64,000 bases of DNA from Rhizobium sp. P40RR-XXII (GTDB lineage: Bacteria; Pseudomonadota; Alphaproteobacteria; Rhizobiales; Rhizobiaceae): the NCBI RefSeq assembly GCF_012641405.1, contig NZ_JABAII010000016.1, positions 1 to 64,000 on the forward strand, in the 5' to 3' direction. Positions within the stretch are counted from its first letter, which is position 1, and every line of letters starts with the position of its first letter. Below, in pieces: positions 44,697 through 54,127 of this stretch. The notes below the pieces were generated by a model. It made no database searches. It was not told the DNA's origin and was given only the letters and a program-made list of their open reading frames with translations. The position numbers and the translations under genes are program-made.

Positions 44697-45965
44697 ATGG
44701 GGCGCGTTGGACACTTGGTAAAGGGATTGCGGCATGTGGCGGAGATTGGCGTGAGGGCTTTGCGATTTGCGGCAGCGGCCCTTGCCCTTGTGGTTCTCGT
44801 GATGTTTTCGGCATTTGCGCCTGCGGCGGCGGCGGATGGTCCGTTGCTAGCCTATGGCGCGCGCATAGCCGGCGACGATGCCCGCACGCGCATCGTCATC
44901 GACATGGACCGAGAGCCGGTCTTCACGGTCCATTATCTCGACAATCCCGCCCGCGTGGTGGTCGATCTGCCGGCGACGGCATTCGGCTTTCCGGCCGCCG
45001 ATCTCAAACCGACCGGTCTCTTCAAGGATATCCGCTACGGTACGATGGATGCAGACAGCGCCCGCATCGTGCTGACGGCAAAAAAGCCGGTGAAGCTGGT
45101 CATGGCCAAGGTGCAGGCCGATGAAGCAGGCAAGGGGCAGCGGCTCGTGCTCGATGCCGAGATGGTGCCGGCCGAACAATTTGCCGAACTGGTGAAGGAG
45201 CAGAGCTGGACGAGCGATGATACCACCAGGGATGTCGGTCCCGTCGAGCCGACGCAAAAGGCCGATCCGAATATCTTCCTCGTCGCCGTTGACGCCGGTC
45301 ACGGCGGCATTGATGCGGGTGCGACCGGCACCGACGGCGTCACGCAGGAAAAGGACATCACGCTCGCCTTCGCGAAGATGTTTGCCGACAAGCTGAACGC
45401 CCAGCCCGGCATCAAGGCCTTCCTCACCCGTGACAAGGATCAATATTTATCGCTGTCGGAGCGCGTGACCATCGCGCGTCAGAATCGCGCCTCGCTGTTC
45501 ATCTCGCTGCACGCCGATACGCTGAAGCAGAAGGATATTCGCGGCTCGACCGTCTATACGATCTCGGACAAGGCTTCGGACCGGCTTGCCGGCGAGGTCG
45601 CCGACCGTGAAAACAATTCCGATCGGATCGCCGGGACCGACGCTCAGGCGCAGCCGGCCGCCGTCAACGACATTTTGATGGACCTGACCCGCCGCGAGAC
45701 GCAGGCCTTCTCCATTTCGCTGGCGCAGGATGTGCTGTCCTCGTTCAACGGCCAGATATCCATGATCAACAACCCGCACCGCCACGCCGGTTTCCAGGTC
45801 CTGACAGCGCCGGATGTGCCCTCGATCCTGCTGGAACTCGGCTTTCTCTCCAATAAGGAAGACGAGAAGCTGTTGCTCGATCAAGATTGGCGGCAAAAGG
45901 TCGCCGACAGGCTGACCGAGGCGGTGAAGAAGTATCGCGTGTCGATCATCGCGAACGGCGGCTAA
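44697..45965 (+). CDS. N-acetylmuramoyl-L-alanine amidase with AMIN domain
   Basis: A 422-residue periplasmic amidase that splits peptidoglycan stem peptides from glycan strands at division. After a signal segment (AAALALVVLVMFSAFAPAAA) comes an AMIN targeting domain (RIVIDMDREPVFTVHYLDNP, RVVVDLPATAFGF), then the Amidase_3 domain: AVDAGHGGIDAGATG, zinc ligands near ASLFISLHADT, and LLELGFLSNKEDE with the catalytic Glu. A GTG at 44751 behind GGAG is an alternative start. PBP1a follows 258 bp later. Confidence 0.92.
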   Translation: MGRVGHLVKGLRHVAEIGVRALRFAAAALALVVLVMFSAFAPAAAADGPLLAYGARIAGDDARTRIVIDMDREPVFTVHYLDNPARVVVDLPATAFGFPAADLKPTGLFKDIRYGTMDADSARIVLTAKKPVKLVMAKVQADEAGKGQRLVLDAEMVPAEQFAELVKEQSWTSDDTTRDVGPVEPTQKADPNIFLVAVDAGHGGIDAGATGTDGVTQEKDITLAFAKMFADKLNAQPGIKAFLTRDKDQYLSLSERVTIARQNRASLFISLHADTLKQKDIRGSTVYTISDKASDRLAGEVADRENNSDRIAGTDAQAQPAAVNDILMDLTRRETQAFSISLAQDVLSSFNGQISMINNPHRHAGFQVLTAPDVPSILLELGFLSNKEDEKLLLDQDWRQKVADRLTEAVKKYRVSIIANGG

Positions 45966-46223
45966 CGACGCCAAATGCTATGATCGGTCGTGGCTTCCAT
46001 GTCACAGCTTTAAATATTAGAATTAAATGAAACTGGGAATACCGAGGCAAGCCCTATTTTGCTCACATTCCCGCCTTTACAGCGAACTATCATCCGCTCG
46101 CGAGTGAAGCACGGCTTTGTTTCATTGCCGTCTTGCATTAACACCGGGAGCATGCAAAACGCCCGTGGTTATGCGATGACCTCACGCACATGCCGCATGA
46201 AGAACAAGCACCGGTAGTATCAT

Positions 46224-48686
46224 ATGATCAGACTGATTGGATATTTCTTTGGGCTGGGCTGCCTCCTGTTTCTGGGTTTGGCGGCTGCGGCGGCCATCTA
46301 TCTGAGCGTGGTCTCCAAGGAACTTCCCGACTATGAGGTGCTTGCGAAATATGCGCCGCCGGTGACGACGCGCATTCATGCCGGCAACGGCGCCTTGATG
46401 AAGGAATATTCGCGGGAGAACCGGCTTTTCGTGCCGATCCAGGCCATTCCAGATCGCGTCAAGGCAGCGTTCCTTTCCGCCGAAGACAAGAATTTCTACA
46501 ACCATCCCGGCGTCGACGTCGGTGGCCTGGCACGCGCCATCGTGGTGAACCTGCAGAATATCGGTTCCGGCCGCCGCTTCGTCGGCGCATCGACCATCAC
46601 GCAGCAGGTCGCCAAGAACTTCCTGCTTTCCGCCGATCAGACCTTCGACCGCAAGATCAAGGAAGCCATTCTCTCCTTCCGCATCGAACAGGCCTACAGC
46701 AAGGACAAGATCCTCGAACTCTACCTGAACGAGATCTATTTCGGCCTGAATTCCTACGGTATCGCCGGCGCCGCGCTCACCTATTTCGACAAATCGGTCA
46801 ATGAGCTGACGATTGCCGAATCGGCCTATCTGGCTTCGCTTCCCAAGGGGCCGTCCAACTACAATCCGTTCCGCCGTGCCGAGGCAGCGCTGACGCGCCG
46901 CAATTGGGTGATCGACCGCATGGTGGAGAACGGCTATGTCATCCAGAGCGACGGCGAAGAGGCAAAGAAGCAGCCGCTCGGCGTCGTGCCGCCGAAGAGC
47001 GGTCCGTCACTCTTCGCCTCGGATTATTTCGCCGAAGAAGTCCGCCGCCAGCTGATCGACCAATACGGTGAAAAGACCCTTTATGAAGGTGGTCTTTCCG
47101 TCCGCACGTCGCTTGACCCGCAGATGCAGCTCGAAGCGCGCAAGGCCCTGCAGGACGGCCTGGTCGATTATGATGAGCGTCGCGGTTATCGTGGCCCGCT
47201 CAAGCAGATCGCGACTTCGCAGGATTGGGGTGCCGAGCTTGCCAAGGTTCCCGCGCTGAGCGACGTGCCGGAATGGCAGGTCGCCGTCGTCCTCTCCGCC
47301 TCCGATCAGGGTGTCGACATTGGATTGCAGCCGAGCGTCGATGCGTCAGGCAAGGTTTCGGCCGAGCGCAAGCGTGGTACGATCGCCGCTGTCGATATGC
47401 GCTGGGCCTACCGGTCGGCAGGCGGCAAGTCGGTGAAATCGCCGAGTGGTGTGCTGAGCGCTGGCGACGTGGTTTACGTGCAGAAGACCGGCAACGCCGA
47501 TTCGAGCAGCTATCGCCTACGCCAGCCGCCGAAGGTGCAGGGCGGTCTGGTCGTCATGGATCCGCATACCGGCCGCGTGCTCGCCATGGTCGGCGGCTTC
47601 TCCTATGCACAGTCCGAATTCAACCGCGCGACCCAGGCCAAGCGTCAGCCGGGTTCGTCGTTCAAGCCCTTCGTCTACGCCGCCGCGATGGATAACGGCT
47701 ATACGCCGGCCTCCGTCATTCTCGACGATCCGCTGCAGATCACGCTCAGCAACGGCGATGTGTGGAAGCCGACGAACTACGAAGGCGAGGGCGGCGGCGT
47801 GCACACGCTGCGCTTCGCCATCGAACACTCCCGCAACCTGATGACGGTCCGTCTCGCCTCGGACATGGGCATGCCGCTGGTGGCCGAATATGCCGAGCGC
47901 TTCGGCATCTACGACCATATGAACCCGGTTCTCGCCATGTCGCTGGGCGCAGGCGAAACGACAGTGCTGCGCATGGTTTCGGCCTATTCGGTCATGGCCA
48001 ACGGCGGCAAGCAGATCAAGCCAACCTTGATCGACCGCATCCAGGACCGCTACGGCAAGACGATCTTCAGGCATGAGGAGCGCGTCTGCGACAACTGCAA
48101 TGTGAATGCCTGGCAGAATCAGGACGAGCCGGTCATCGCCGATAATCGCGAGCAGGTGCTCGATCCGATGACGGCCTATCAGGTCACGTCGATGATGCAG
48201 GGCGTCATCATTCGCGGTACGGCCGCCGGCAAGATCAAGCTCAACACCGATGTCGCCGGCAAGACCGGCACCACCAACGATGAAAAGGATGCGTGGTTCG
48301 TCGGCTTCACGCCGAGCCTCGTCGCCGGCCTCTACGTCGGCTACGACACGCCGATCACGCTCGGCCGGGGCGGCACGGGTGGCGCGCTCGCCGCGCCGGT
48401 CTTCAACGAATTCATGCAGGCGGCGACGAAGGATCAACCACCGGAGAAGTTCCAGGTTCCGGCTGGCATGACAATGGTCGCAGTCAATCGTGCGACCGGC
48501 ATGGCCGCGCAGCAGGGCGACCCGAATGCCATCATGGAAGCCTTCAAGCCCGGCACCGGCCCGGCAACGAGCCTCCAGGTCATTGGCGGCGGCGATGCTG
48601 CCGCGCAGGTGGCGCCGGAGGAAATTCTAAGGACTTCGCCGCAGGCGAACCAGGCGGTTACGTCCGGGGCGGGCGGTCTCTTCTGA
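46224..48686 (+). CDS. mrcA: Penicillin-binding protein 1A
   Basis: An 820-residue bifunctional peptidoglycan synthase. An N-terminal membrane anchor (FGLGCLLFLGLAAAAAIYLS) is followed by the GT51 transglycosylase domain (FLSAEDKNFYNHPGVDVGGL, ASTITQQVAKNFLLSADQTF), an OB-like insert and the transpeptidase domain with RQPGSSFKPFVYAAAMDN (SxxK serine), EHSRNLMTV and KTGTTNDEKDAWFVGFTP (KTGT). The length is usual for PBP1a. It lies between the amidase and prfB, a common alphaproteobacterial order. Confidence 0.95.
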   Translation: MIRLIGYFFGLGCLLFLGLAAAAAIYLSVVSKELPDYEVLAKYAPPVTTRIHAGNGALMKEYSRENRLFVPIQAIPDRVKAAFLSAEDKNFYNHPGVDVGGLARAIVVNLQNIGSGRRFVGASTITQQVAKNFLLSADQTFDRKIKEAILSFRIEQAYSKDKILELYLNEIYFGLNSYGIAGAALTYFDKSVNELTIAESAYLASLPKGPSNYNPFRRAEAALTRRNWVIDRMVENGYVIQSDGEEAKKQPLGVVPPKSGPSLFASDYFAEEVRRQLIDQYGEKTLYEGGLSVRTSLDPQMQLEARKALQDGLVDYDERRGYRGPLKQIATSQDWGAELAKVPALSDVPEWQVAVVLSASDQGVDIGLQPSVDASGKVSAERKRGTIAAVDMRWAYRSAGGKSVKSPSGVLSAGDVVYVQKTGNADSSSYRLRQPPKVQGGLVVMDPHTGRVLAMVGGFSYAQSEFNRATQAKRQPGSSFKPFVYAAAMDNGYTPASVILDDPLQITLSNGDVWKPTNYEGEGGGVHTLRFAIEHSRNLMTVRLASDMGMPLVAEYAERFGIYDHMNPVLAMSLGAGETTVLRMVSAYSVMANGGKQIKPTLIDRIQDRYGKTIFRHEERVCDNCNVNAWQNQDEPVIADNREQVLDPMTAYQVTSMMQGVIIRGTAAGKIKLNTDVAGKTGTTNDEKDAWFVGFTPSLVAGLYVGYDTPITLGRGGTGGALAAPVFNEFMQAATKDQPPEKFQVPAGMTMVAVNRATGMAAQQGDPNAIMEAFKPGTGPATSLQVIGGGDAAAQVAPEEILRTSPQANQAVTSGAGGLF

Positions 48687-48813
48687 TCCCATCCTATTTG
48701 TCAGATCGCCATGCCGTGGGGGCTTTACAGCCGCGGCCTGTGTATTTATGTCACCAGCACTCTTTGAATTGGATGGCCGTTCGTCTCGAGCGGCGAAATG
48801 AAGAAGCAGGATC

Positions 48814-49945
48814 ATGAGAGCCGAAATCGAGAAAATAGTCGATGAAACCAAGCAGGCCATCACCCTGCTGAGGAGGCATCTTTGACTGGGATCAGGCGGT
48901 AAGACGACTGGACTGGTTGAATAACAAGTCGGAGGATCCGACCCTCTGGAACGATGCTTCCGAAGCACAGAAACTGATGCGCGAGCGCCAGCAGCTCGAC
49001 GACGGCATCAGCGGCGTGCGCGCCCTCGAACAGCAGCTTGCCGACAATATCGAGCTGATCGAGCTCGGCGAGGAAGAGGGCGATGCCGACGTCGTGCGTG
49101 ACGCGGAAGAAACCCTGAAGGCCCTCAAGGCCGAAGCTGCCCGCCGGCAGGTGGAAGCCATGCTCTCGGGCGAGGCCGATTCCAACGATACCTATCTCGA
49201 AGTCCATTCCGGCGCCGGCGGCACCGAGAGCCAGGACTGGGCGAACATGCTGCTGCGCATGTATACCCGCTGGGCCGAGCGCCAGCGCTTCAAGGTGGAG
49301 CTGCTGGAAGTCCATGACGGTGAAGAAGCCGGCATCAAGTCCGCGACCCTGCTCGTCAAGGGACACAATGCCTATGGCTGGCTGAAGACCGAATCGGGCG
49401 TGCATCGCCTCGTTCGCATCTCGCCCTATGACAGCAATGCGCGTCGCCACACCTCGTTCTCATCGATCTGGGTCTACCCGGTCGTCGACGACTCGATCCA
49501 GATCGAGATCAACGAAAGCGATTGCCGTATCGACACCTATCGCTCGTCGGGCGCCGGCGGCCAGCACGTCAACACCACTGATTCGGCCGTGCGCATCACG
49601 CATATCCCGACCGGGATCGTCGTGCAGTGCCAGCAGGAACGCTCGCAGCACAAGAACCGCGCCAAGGCCTGGGATATGCTGCGCGCCCGCATGTACGAGG
49701 CGGAGTTGATGAAGCGGGAAGAAGCCGCCAACGCCGAAGCCGCTTCCAAGACGGATATCGGCTGGGGTCACCAGATCCGCTCCTATGTGCTGCAGCCCTA
49801 CCAGCTGGTCAAGGATCTCCGCACCGGCGTTGCGAGCACGGCTCCCGGCGACGTGCTGGACGGTGATCTCAACGAATTCATGGAAGCCGCACTCGCGCAT
49901 CGCATCAGCGGTGCTGCCGATGCGGTCGTCGACGACGTCGAGTAA
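48814..49945 (+). CDS. prfB: Peptide chain release factor 2, with programmed +1 frameshift
   Basis: Translation begins at ATG 48814 (MRAEIEKIVDETKQAITLLR), reaches an in-frame TGA at 48883-48885 after 23 codons, and resumes in the +1 frame from GAC at 48884, giving about 376 residues. The factor releases peptides at UGA and UAA. The peptidyl hydrolysis motif is SGAGGQHVNTTDSAVRITHI. The stop-recognition tripeptide reads SPY (ISPYDSNARRHTSF) where E. coli has SPF. The frameshift makes RF2 autoregulatory. It lies downstream of PBP1a. Confidence 0.95.
48871..48886 (+). promoter_or_regulatory. RF2 programmed frameshift site
   Basis: AGGAGG-CAT-CTT-TGA-C: a Shine-Dalgarno-like AGGAGG three bases before the CTT TGA C slippage site, the canonical RF2 arrangement. 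When RF2 is scarce the ribosome pauses at UGA and slips +1 on CUU-U. Confidence 0.95.
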
Positions 49946-49962
49946 GTTCGAACATATCAGCA

Positions 49963-50000
49963 CCAATAAAAAAGCCCCGGAGACGGGGCTTTTTTATTGG
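49963..50000. terminator. Bidirectional terminator between prfB and nadK
   Basis: A near-perfect palindrome CCAATAAAAAAGCCCC-ggagac-GGGGCTTTTTTATTGG. Both arms provide a T run, so it serves both convergent genes. Confidence 0.95.
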
Positions 50001-50023
50001 CAGGTGCGCTGTTGAATCCAGCG

Positions 50024-50797
50024 TCAATCCGAAAACTGTTCCGCGAGAATCCGATCCGACCACGATCTGTCCGGATCGGAAAGAATGCGGGCCGTCGTAT
50101 CTTCGCTTTGGCGGATCTGGATGCCGAGGACGGATTTGACCTCGGCATTGTCGGCGGCGGCGTTGACCGGCCGCTTGTCCGCTTCAAGCACGGTGATGTC
50201 GACCGTGACCTTGTTTGGCAGCAGCGCGCCGCGCCAGCGTCGGGGACGGAAGGCGCTGACCGGCGTCATGGCCAGCAGCGGCGCCTCCAGCGGCAGGATA
50301 GGGCCATGGGCGGAGAGATTATAGGCCGTGGAGCCCGCCGGCGTCGTTACCATCAGGCCATCGCAGATCAGCTCCGGCAGGCGGACCCGGCCGTCGATCT
50401 CGACCCTCAGCTTCGCCGTCTGATAGGATTGGCGAAACAGCGACACCTCGTTGATGGCGAGCGCGACACGGGAGCTGCCATCGGCATTGCGCGTGGTCAT
50501 CTGCAGCGGATGGAATGCGTTTTCGACAGCCGCCTCGATGCGTTCGGCTAGGCAATCCGTTCGATAGTCATTCATCAGGAAGCCGATCGAACCGCGGTTC
50601 ATACCATAGACGCACTTGCCGGAATTCATGGTGCTATGCAGCGTCTGCAGCATGAAGCCGTCGCCACCGAGTGCCACGACGACATCCGCACTCTCCTGCG
50701 GCGTCTGGCCGTAGAGGCGAATCAATTCTTGCTGCGCAGCCTGTGCCTCCGGCGCGGTGGAGGCGAGAAAGCAAACGGATTGAAGATTGCGTGACAT
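50024..50797 (-). CDS. nadK: NAD kinase
   Basis: A 257-residue enzyme that phosphorylates NAD to NADP. VVVALGGDGFMLQTLHSTMN carries the GGDG motif, VYGMNRGSIGFLMNDY and the NE/D motif in VALAINEVSLFRQS follow, and VTTPAGSTAYNLSAHGPILP is the conserved C-terminal domain loop. Length and order are usual for rhizobial NAD kinase. It converges on prfB. Confidence 0.95.
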   Translation of the reverse strand: MSRNLQSVCFLASTAPEAQAAQQELIRLYGQTPQESADVVVALGGDGFMLQTLHSTMNSGKCVYGMNRGSIGFLMNDYRTDCLAERIEAAVENAFHPLQMTTRNADGSSRVALAINEVSLFRQSYQTAKLRVEIDGRVRLPELICDGLMVTTPAGSTAYNLSAHGPILPLEAPLLAMTPVSAFRPRRWRGALLPNKVTVDITVLEADKRPVNAAADNAEVKSVLGIQIRQSEDTTARILSDPDRSWSDRILAEQFSD

Positions 50798-50967
50798 GCA
50801 ATGTCCTTTAAGTGGCCATACTAGGTAGTGTTATTCCTCTCCTGCGACAAGACGTTTCACTCGGACTGGTAAATCGCTGAAGCTGCGTATCGATCCCCAG
50901 CTTTAAGGTCGAACGAGTGATTTTCGCTTTACAGGATTTCAAAATCTGTTAGTTGGCATCCCCATAT

Positions 50968-51043
<76 letters not shown>

Positions 51044-51175
51044 GATTTTTCCAAGACTTGGTTGCCTTGTTGATCGCTGGTATGGAAAATCGGTGGCGAC
51101 AAGATAATTTATGGATGCCGAAATCTTCAGCATGTCGGCGAAGTCGTCAACGCAACATCCCGTCCCTGGAAACAT

Positions 51176-51445
51176 ATGACCAGCAAGCCCAAGAAGCCCA
51201 AGCTAGAGCATTCCGAACTTTCAGGTGAATTCACCGATGACGGTGTAACCGTCTTGGTGGATATCTTTCGTCCGGCCGGCACCAATGCCGATTGGCGGAT
51301 GGAAGTCATTACGCCGGAAGAGGATCTGATCGAATGGGAAGAGCCCTTTGCGACCGATCGCGAGGCGTTCGACGAATTCCTGGCGACGATCGCGCGCGAC
51401 GGCATCAGATCGTTCTTCGACGACGCGGATCCCGTGATTCACTGA
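51176..51445 (+). CDS. Hypothetical small acidic protein
   Basis: An 89-residue, acidic, soluble protein (KKPKLEHSELSGEFTDDGVT at the start, REAFDEFLATIARDGIRSFF near the end) preceded by a CCTGGAAAC purine stretch. It resembles small conserved proteins of unknown function in rhizobia, but I recognise no named family. It lies 132 bp after tRNA-Thr. Confidence 0.6.
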   Translation: MTSKPKKPKLEHSELSGEFTDDGVTVLVDIFRPAGTNADWRMEVITPEEDLIEWEEPFATDREAFDEFLATIARDGIRSFFDDADPVIH

Positions 51446-51592
51446 GCCTGTCGACACGTCTTGGCGAGTTGCATCAAATAGCCCTTCAGTTCTGCATGCA
51501 TGCATTTGCCTGCATGCCCGGAATCGTAGGCGCATTTACAATGTCCAAAATAGGCATAGACTTCATCCGTCAATGGCGGGGAGGATACGTTC

Positions 51593-51886
51593 ATGCGCGA
51601 GATATCGCGGCATGTCGCCTTGGGATTGCCGCTTGTCGTGATCACGGCGATCATAGGCGCACCAGCATTAGCCGGTGAAAACTGCTACTGTAAAAATACG
51701 GATGGAAAGCAGCATGCGGTCGGCGAGGTCGCTTGCATGACCGTCGGTGACCGGAGCTATCTCGCGCAATGCGAGATGAACCTCAATGTCACCTCCTGGG
51801 CGAAGCTGCAGGACGGATGCCCGGTCACCGAGAGAGTGCTTTGGCGCCAATCGGCCTGGCACCCGGCGCCGATGATCGTGCGATGA
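51593..51886 (+). CDS. Hypothetical exported small protein
   Basis: A 97-residue protein with a signal peptide (HVALGLPLVVITAIIGAPAL, cleavage near ALAGE) and four cysteines in the short mature part (ENCYCKNTDGKQHAVGEVAC and QCEMNLNVTSWAKLQDGCPV), suggesting disulfides. No family is recognised; the pattern is common in small rhizobial secreted proteins. Confidence 0.6.
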   Translation: MREISRHVALGLPLVVITAIIGAPALAGENCYCKNTDGKQHAVGEVACMTVGDRSYLAQCEMNLNVTSWAKLQDGCPVTERVLWRQSAWHPAPMIVR

Positions 51887-51944
51887 GCATTGGGGACTTG
51901 ATTTTGCGCTGGTGGTGAGCGTGCTTCGATATGCTTCAGCCGCC

Positions 51945-52652
51945 TTATTTGCGGACCAGCAGGAGCGGTTCGCCTTCCTCTTCTTCGGACTTCTGGAAAC
52001 TGCCATCGGGCTTCATGTCGAAGGAGAGCGAGGAGCCATCGCTGCCCAGCATCACCAGCCCGAAACCTTCGGCCGCCCAGAGTGAAAGCTTGAGCTCGCC
52101 GATCTCGGCGATGCAGTTTCCGCTTGGTGACATTTTGGCGGTGCCGTCCTGATCCTTGTCGGTGGTCAGCGTGATATCGCAGACCGGCTTTCCATCCAGC
52201 TGCTGGATGCGCCATGCGCCGGCAAGACTTGCGACCGTCGGCACGTGATCGACATCGCCCAGCGCCGGCAACAGCCATTTAGGATCGCCTCCTTCGCTTT
52301 CCCACGGGGAGCCTTCCTCCTGCTGGAAGCGCATCAACGGCTTGCCCTCGGCATCGGCAATGGCGAGAGCACCGTCGTCCGTGAAGTTCCAGGCGCGGGC
52401 TTTGGCGAGAGCGGGCAGGGGTGTCGCGCAGCCATCGGCACCGGTGATTTCGTGACCGCCAGGGACTGCGTTCGTCCCGAAGGTGAGACGGCAGCCCTTG
52501 GCGCCGCTTTCAGGCGCGACCAGCCAGGTACCGGTTTGTGCCTGAACGACTTCGTCGTCGGCGGCTGGAGCGGGCTGGGCCACTGTCAAAGCAAGGGTGG
52601 CGGAAACCGCCGCTAGACCGAAAGCACGGATCAAGGCAAATTCTCCCAACAT
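51945..52652 (-). CDS. Two-domain AprI/Inh-type metalloprotease inhibitor
   Basis: A 235-residue periplasmic protein with signal peptide (LAAVSATLALTVAQPAPAAD). It contains two copies of a beta-barrel of about 90 residues like AprI/Inh inhibitors: first TGTWLVAPESGAKGCRLTFG...WESEGG, then LAGAWRIQQLDGKPVCDITL...SLWAAEGFGLVMLGSDG. Such proteins block serralysin-type proteases in the periplasm; none is seen here. The start at 52652 (MLGEFALIRAF) is chosen because the longer frame is provided by a RIME repeat 22 bp upstream. Confidence 0.8.
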   Translation of the reverse strand: MLGEFALIRAFGLAAVSATLALTVAQPAPAADDEVVQAQTGTWLVAPESGAKGCRLTFGTNAVPGGHEITGADGCATPLPALAKARAWNFTDDGALAIADAEGKPLMRFQQEEGSPWESEGGDPKWLLPALGDVDHVPTVASLAGAWRIQQLDGKPVCDITLTTDKDQDGTAKMSPSGNCIAEIGELKLSLWAAEGFGLVMLGSDGSSLSFDMKPDGSFQKSEEEEGEPLLLVRK

Positions 52653-52674
52653 GCCGCGGCTGCCAGGGGCGCCG

Positions 52675-52790
52675 CTAGAGCCGGATGATTTTAGGTCGAT
52701 TCGACCTAAAATCTGAATCCGCTCTAGGATCAAAGAAGTAGAGTATGATGTCGTCCGAAAACCGCTCACACTTTTCGGCATCATGCTCTA
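52675..52790 (-). repeat. RIME-type double-palindrome repeat, copy B
   Basis: 116 bp, the inverse complement of the copy at 35628-35743 with about ten differences by eye. It holds the two palindromes in the opposite order. Its last three bases form the TAG stop codon of rlmB. Confidence 0.9.
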
Positions 52791-53696
52791 TGATTTGAGA
52801 TAGGATCGCGTCGCATATAGCGCGATCGCGGCTGCGTTCGAGACATTGAGCGATTTGATGGCGCCCGGCATGTCGAGCCGAGCCAGTGCAGTCACCGTTT
52901 CCCGGGTCTTCTGGCGTAGCCCCTTGCCCTCTGAACCGAGAACGAGCGCGATCTTGTCGCCGGTGAATGTGCCTTCCAGCGGCGTCGGCCCTTCCGAATC
53001 AAGGCCGATCGTCGTGAAGCCGAGCCGATGCAGTTCCTCGAGCGCGTCCGCGAGATTGGTGATCTGTATATAAGGTATGAGCTCGAGCGCGCCGGAGGCC
53101 GATTTGGCGAGCACGCCTGATTCGGTCGGGCTGTGGCGCTGCGTCGTGATCACGGCGCCAGCATCGAAGGCCACGGCCGAGCGCATGATGGCGCCGACAT
53201 TGTGCGGATCCGTCACCTGATCGAGAACGAGCAGCAGCGGGCTGTTCTTCAGCGCCTCGAGGCGACGCACGGGCAGGGGCCGCGTTTCCAGCATGACCCC
53301 CTGATGGATGGCCTCTGGCCCCAGCACCTTGTCGATATCCTGTGGCGAGACGATCTCGACGGGAATGCCAAGTGCGTCAGCCGGGCCGATTTCCAGCCGC
53401 ACAAGCGCATTCTGCGTCGTCGACAGCTTGATGTTCTTGCGCTCGGGATTGCCGAGAGCGGCGCGAACCGTGTGCAGTCCATAGAGAAAGACCTGATCGG
53501 GCGCGATCGCCGGCGGTTTCCAGTCGTCCGCACCGGCCCGCTTTCGCTTCTGCGGCGCCGGCGTCGGGATTTCGCCACGCTCACGCTTGGCGTCGCGATG
53601 CGCGCGCCGCAGGGTGGCGTAATGCGTGTCCTTGGCCGATTTGTCGTCGGCGGTGTTTTCAGGGCCGGAATGGCCGGATGTTTTGTCTTTGCTCAT
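52788..53696 (-). CDS. rlmB: 23S rRNA (guanosine 2'-O) methyltransferase, TrmH/RlmB family
   Basis: A 302-residue SPOUT-fold methyltransferase. After a disordered basic N-terminus (RAHRDAKRERGEI) come the substrate-binding domain (FLYGLHTVRAALGNPERKNI) and the knot: LLVLDQVTDPHNVGAIMRSA, VLGSEGKGLRQKTRETVTAL and IKSLNVSNAAAIALYATRSY. These match RlmB, which modifies G2251 of 23S rRNA. Its stop codon is supplied by a RIME repeat. Confidence 0.9.
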   Translation of the reverse strand: MSKDKTSGHSGPENTADDKSAKDTHYATLRRAHRDAKRERGEIPTPAPQKRKRAGADDWKPPAIAPDQVFLYGLHTVRAALGNPERKNIKLSTTQNALVRLEIGPADALGIPVEIVSPQDIDKVLGPEAIHQGVMLETRPLPVRRLEALKNSPLLLVLDQVTDPHNVGAIMRSAVAFDAGAVITTQRHSPTESGVLAKSASGALELIPYIQITNLADALEELHRLGFTTIGLDSEGPTPLEGTFTGDKIALVLGSEGKGLRQKTRETVTALARLDMPGAIKSLNVSNAAAIALYATRSYLKS

Positions 53697-53892
53697 GCGG
53701 CTTTATAACCAGCGCCTTCCGGGGCGCATAGCCCTCTTTCGGCCGCGAGCTTTTCCCACAGGCTGAATTTTTCGTCATTTTTGCCAATTCCTTGTGTTGA
53801 CAGACGGAAATCGTCCGGTCATATACGCGGCGCAGATGACGGCGGCGACGCCAACATCGAGCAACTTGGTCGCAAGATCCAGTCGGAATACT

Positions 53893-53977
53893 GGAGGGAT
53901 GCCCGAGTGGTTAAAGGGGACGGACTGTAAATCCGTTGGCTCAGCCTACGTTGGTTCAAATCCAACTCCCTCCACCA
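53893..53977 (+). tRNA. tRNA-Tyr (GTA)
   Basis: An 85-base type II tRNA with a long variable arm. Acceptor GGAGGGA/TCCCTCC, anticodon stem GGACGGACTGTAAATCCGTT with anticodon GTA, T arm TTGGTTCAAATCCAA and encoded CCA are visible. Confidence 0.96.
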
Positions 53978-54003
53978 TTCCGGACCGGATCTTGACCACC
54001 CGC

Positions 54004-54077
54004 GCGGGTATAGCTCAATGGTAGAGCAGCAGCCTTCCAAGCTGAATACGCGGGTTCGATTCCCGCTACCCGCTCCA
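54004..54077 (+). tRNA. tRNA-Gly (TCC), probable attachment site
   Basis: A 74-base cloverleaf with acceptor GCGGGTA/TACCCGC, anticodon TCC in CAGCCTTCCAAGCTG and encoded CCA. It lies 26 bp after tRNA-Tyr. A phage-type integrase gene ends 50 bp to its right and reads towards it, so the 3' half of this tRNA is the likely attL core. Confidence 0.95.
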
Positions 54078-54127
54078 AGAATTTCAACCACTTAGCTATA
54101 TCCCGTGTCACTTCATGTCACCGCGTG

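Noticed and set aside
44356..44721. A 121-residue plus-strand open frame in the rne leader region
   Set aside because: No family features, poor start context, and it overlaps the amidase gene start; most likely chance in an untranslated region.
52653..52784. N-terminal extension of the AprI/Inh gene
   Set aside because: The extension is the translation of a RIME repeat; the same peptide arises from the repeat copy near 35.6 kb. The signal peptide starts at 52652.
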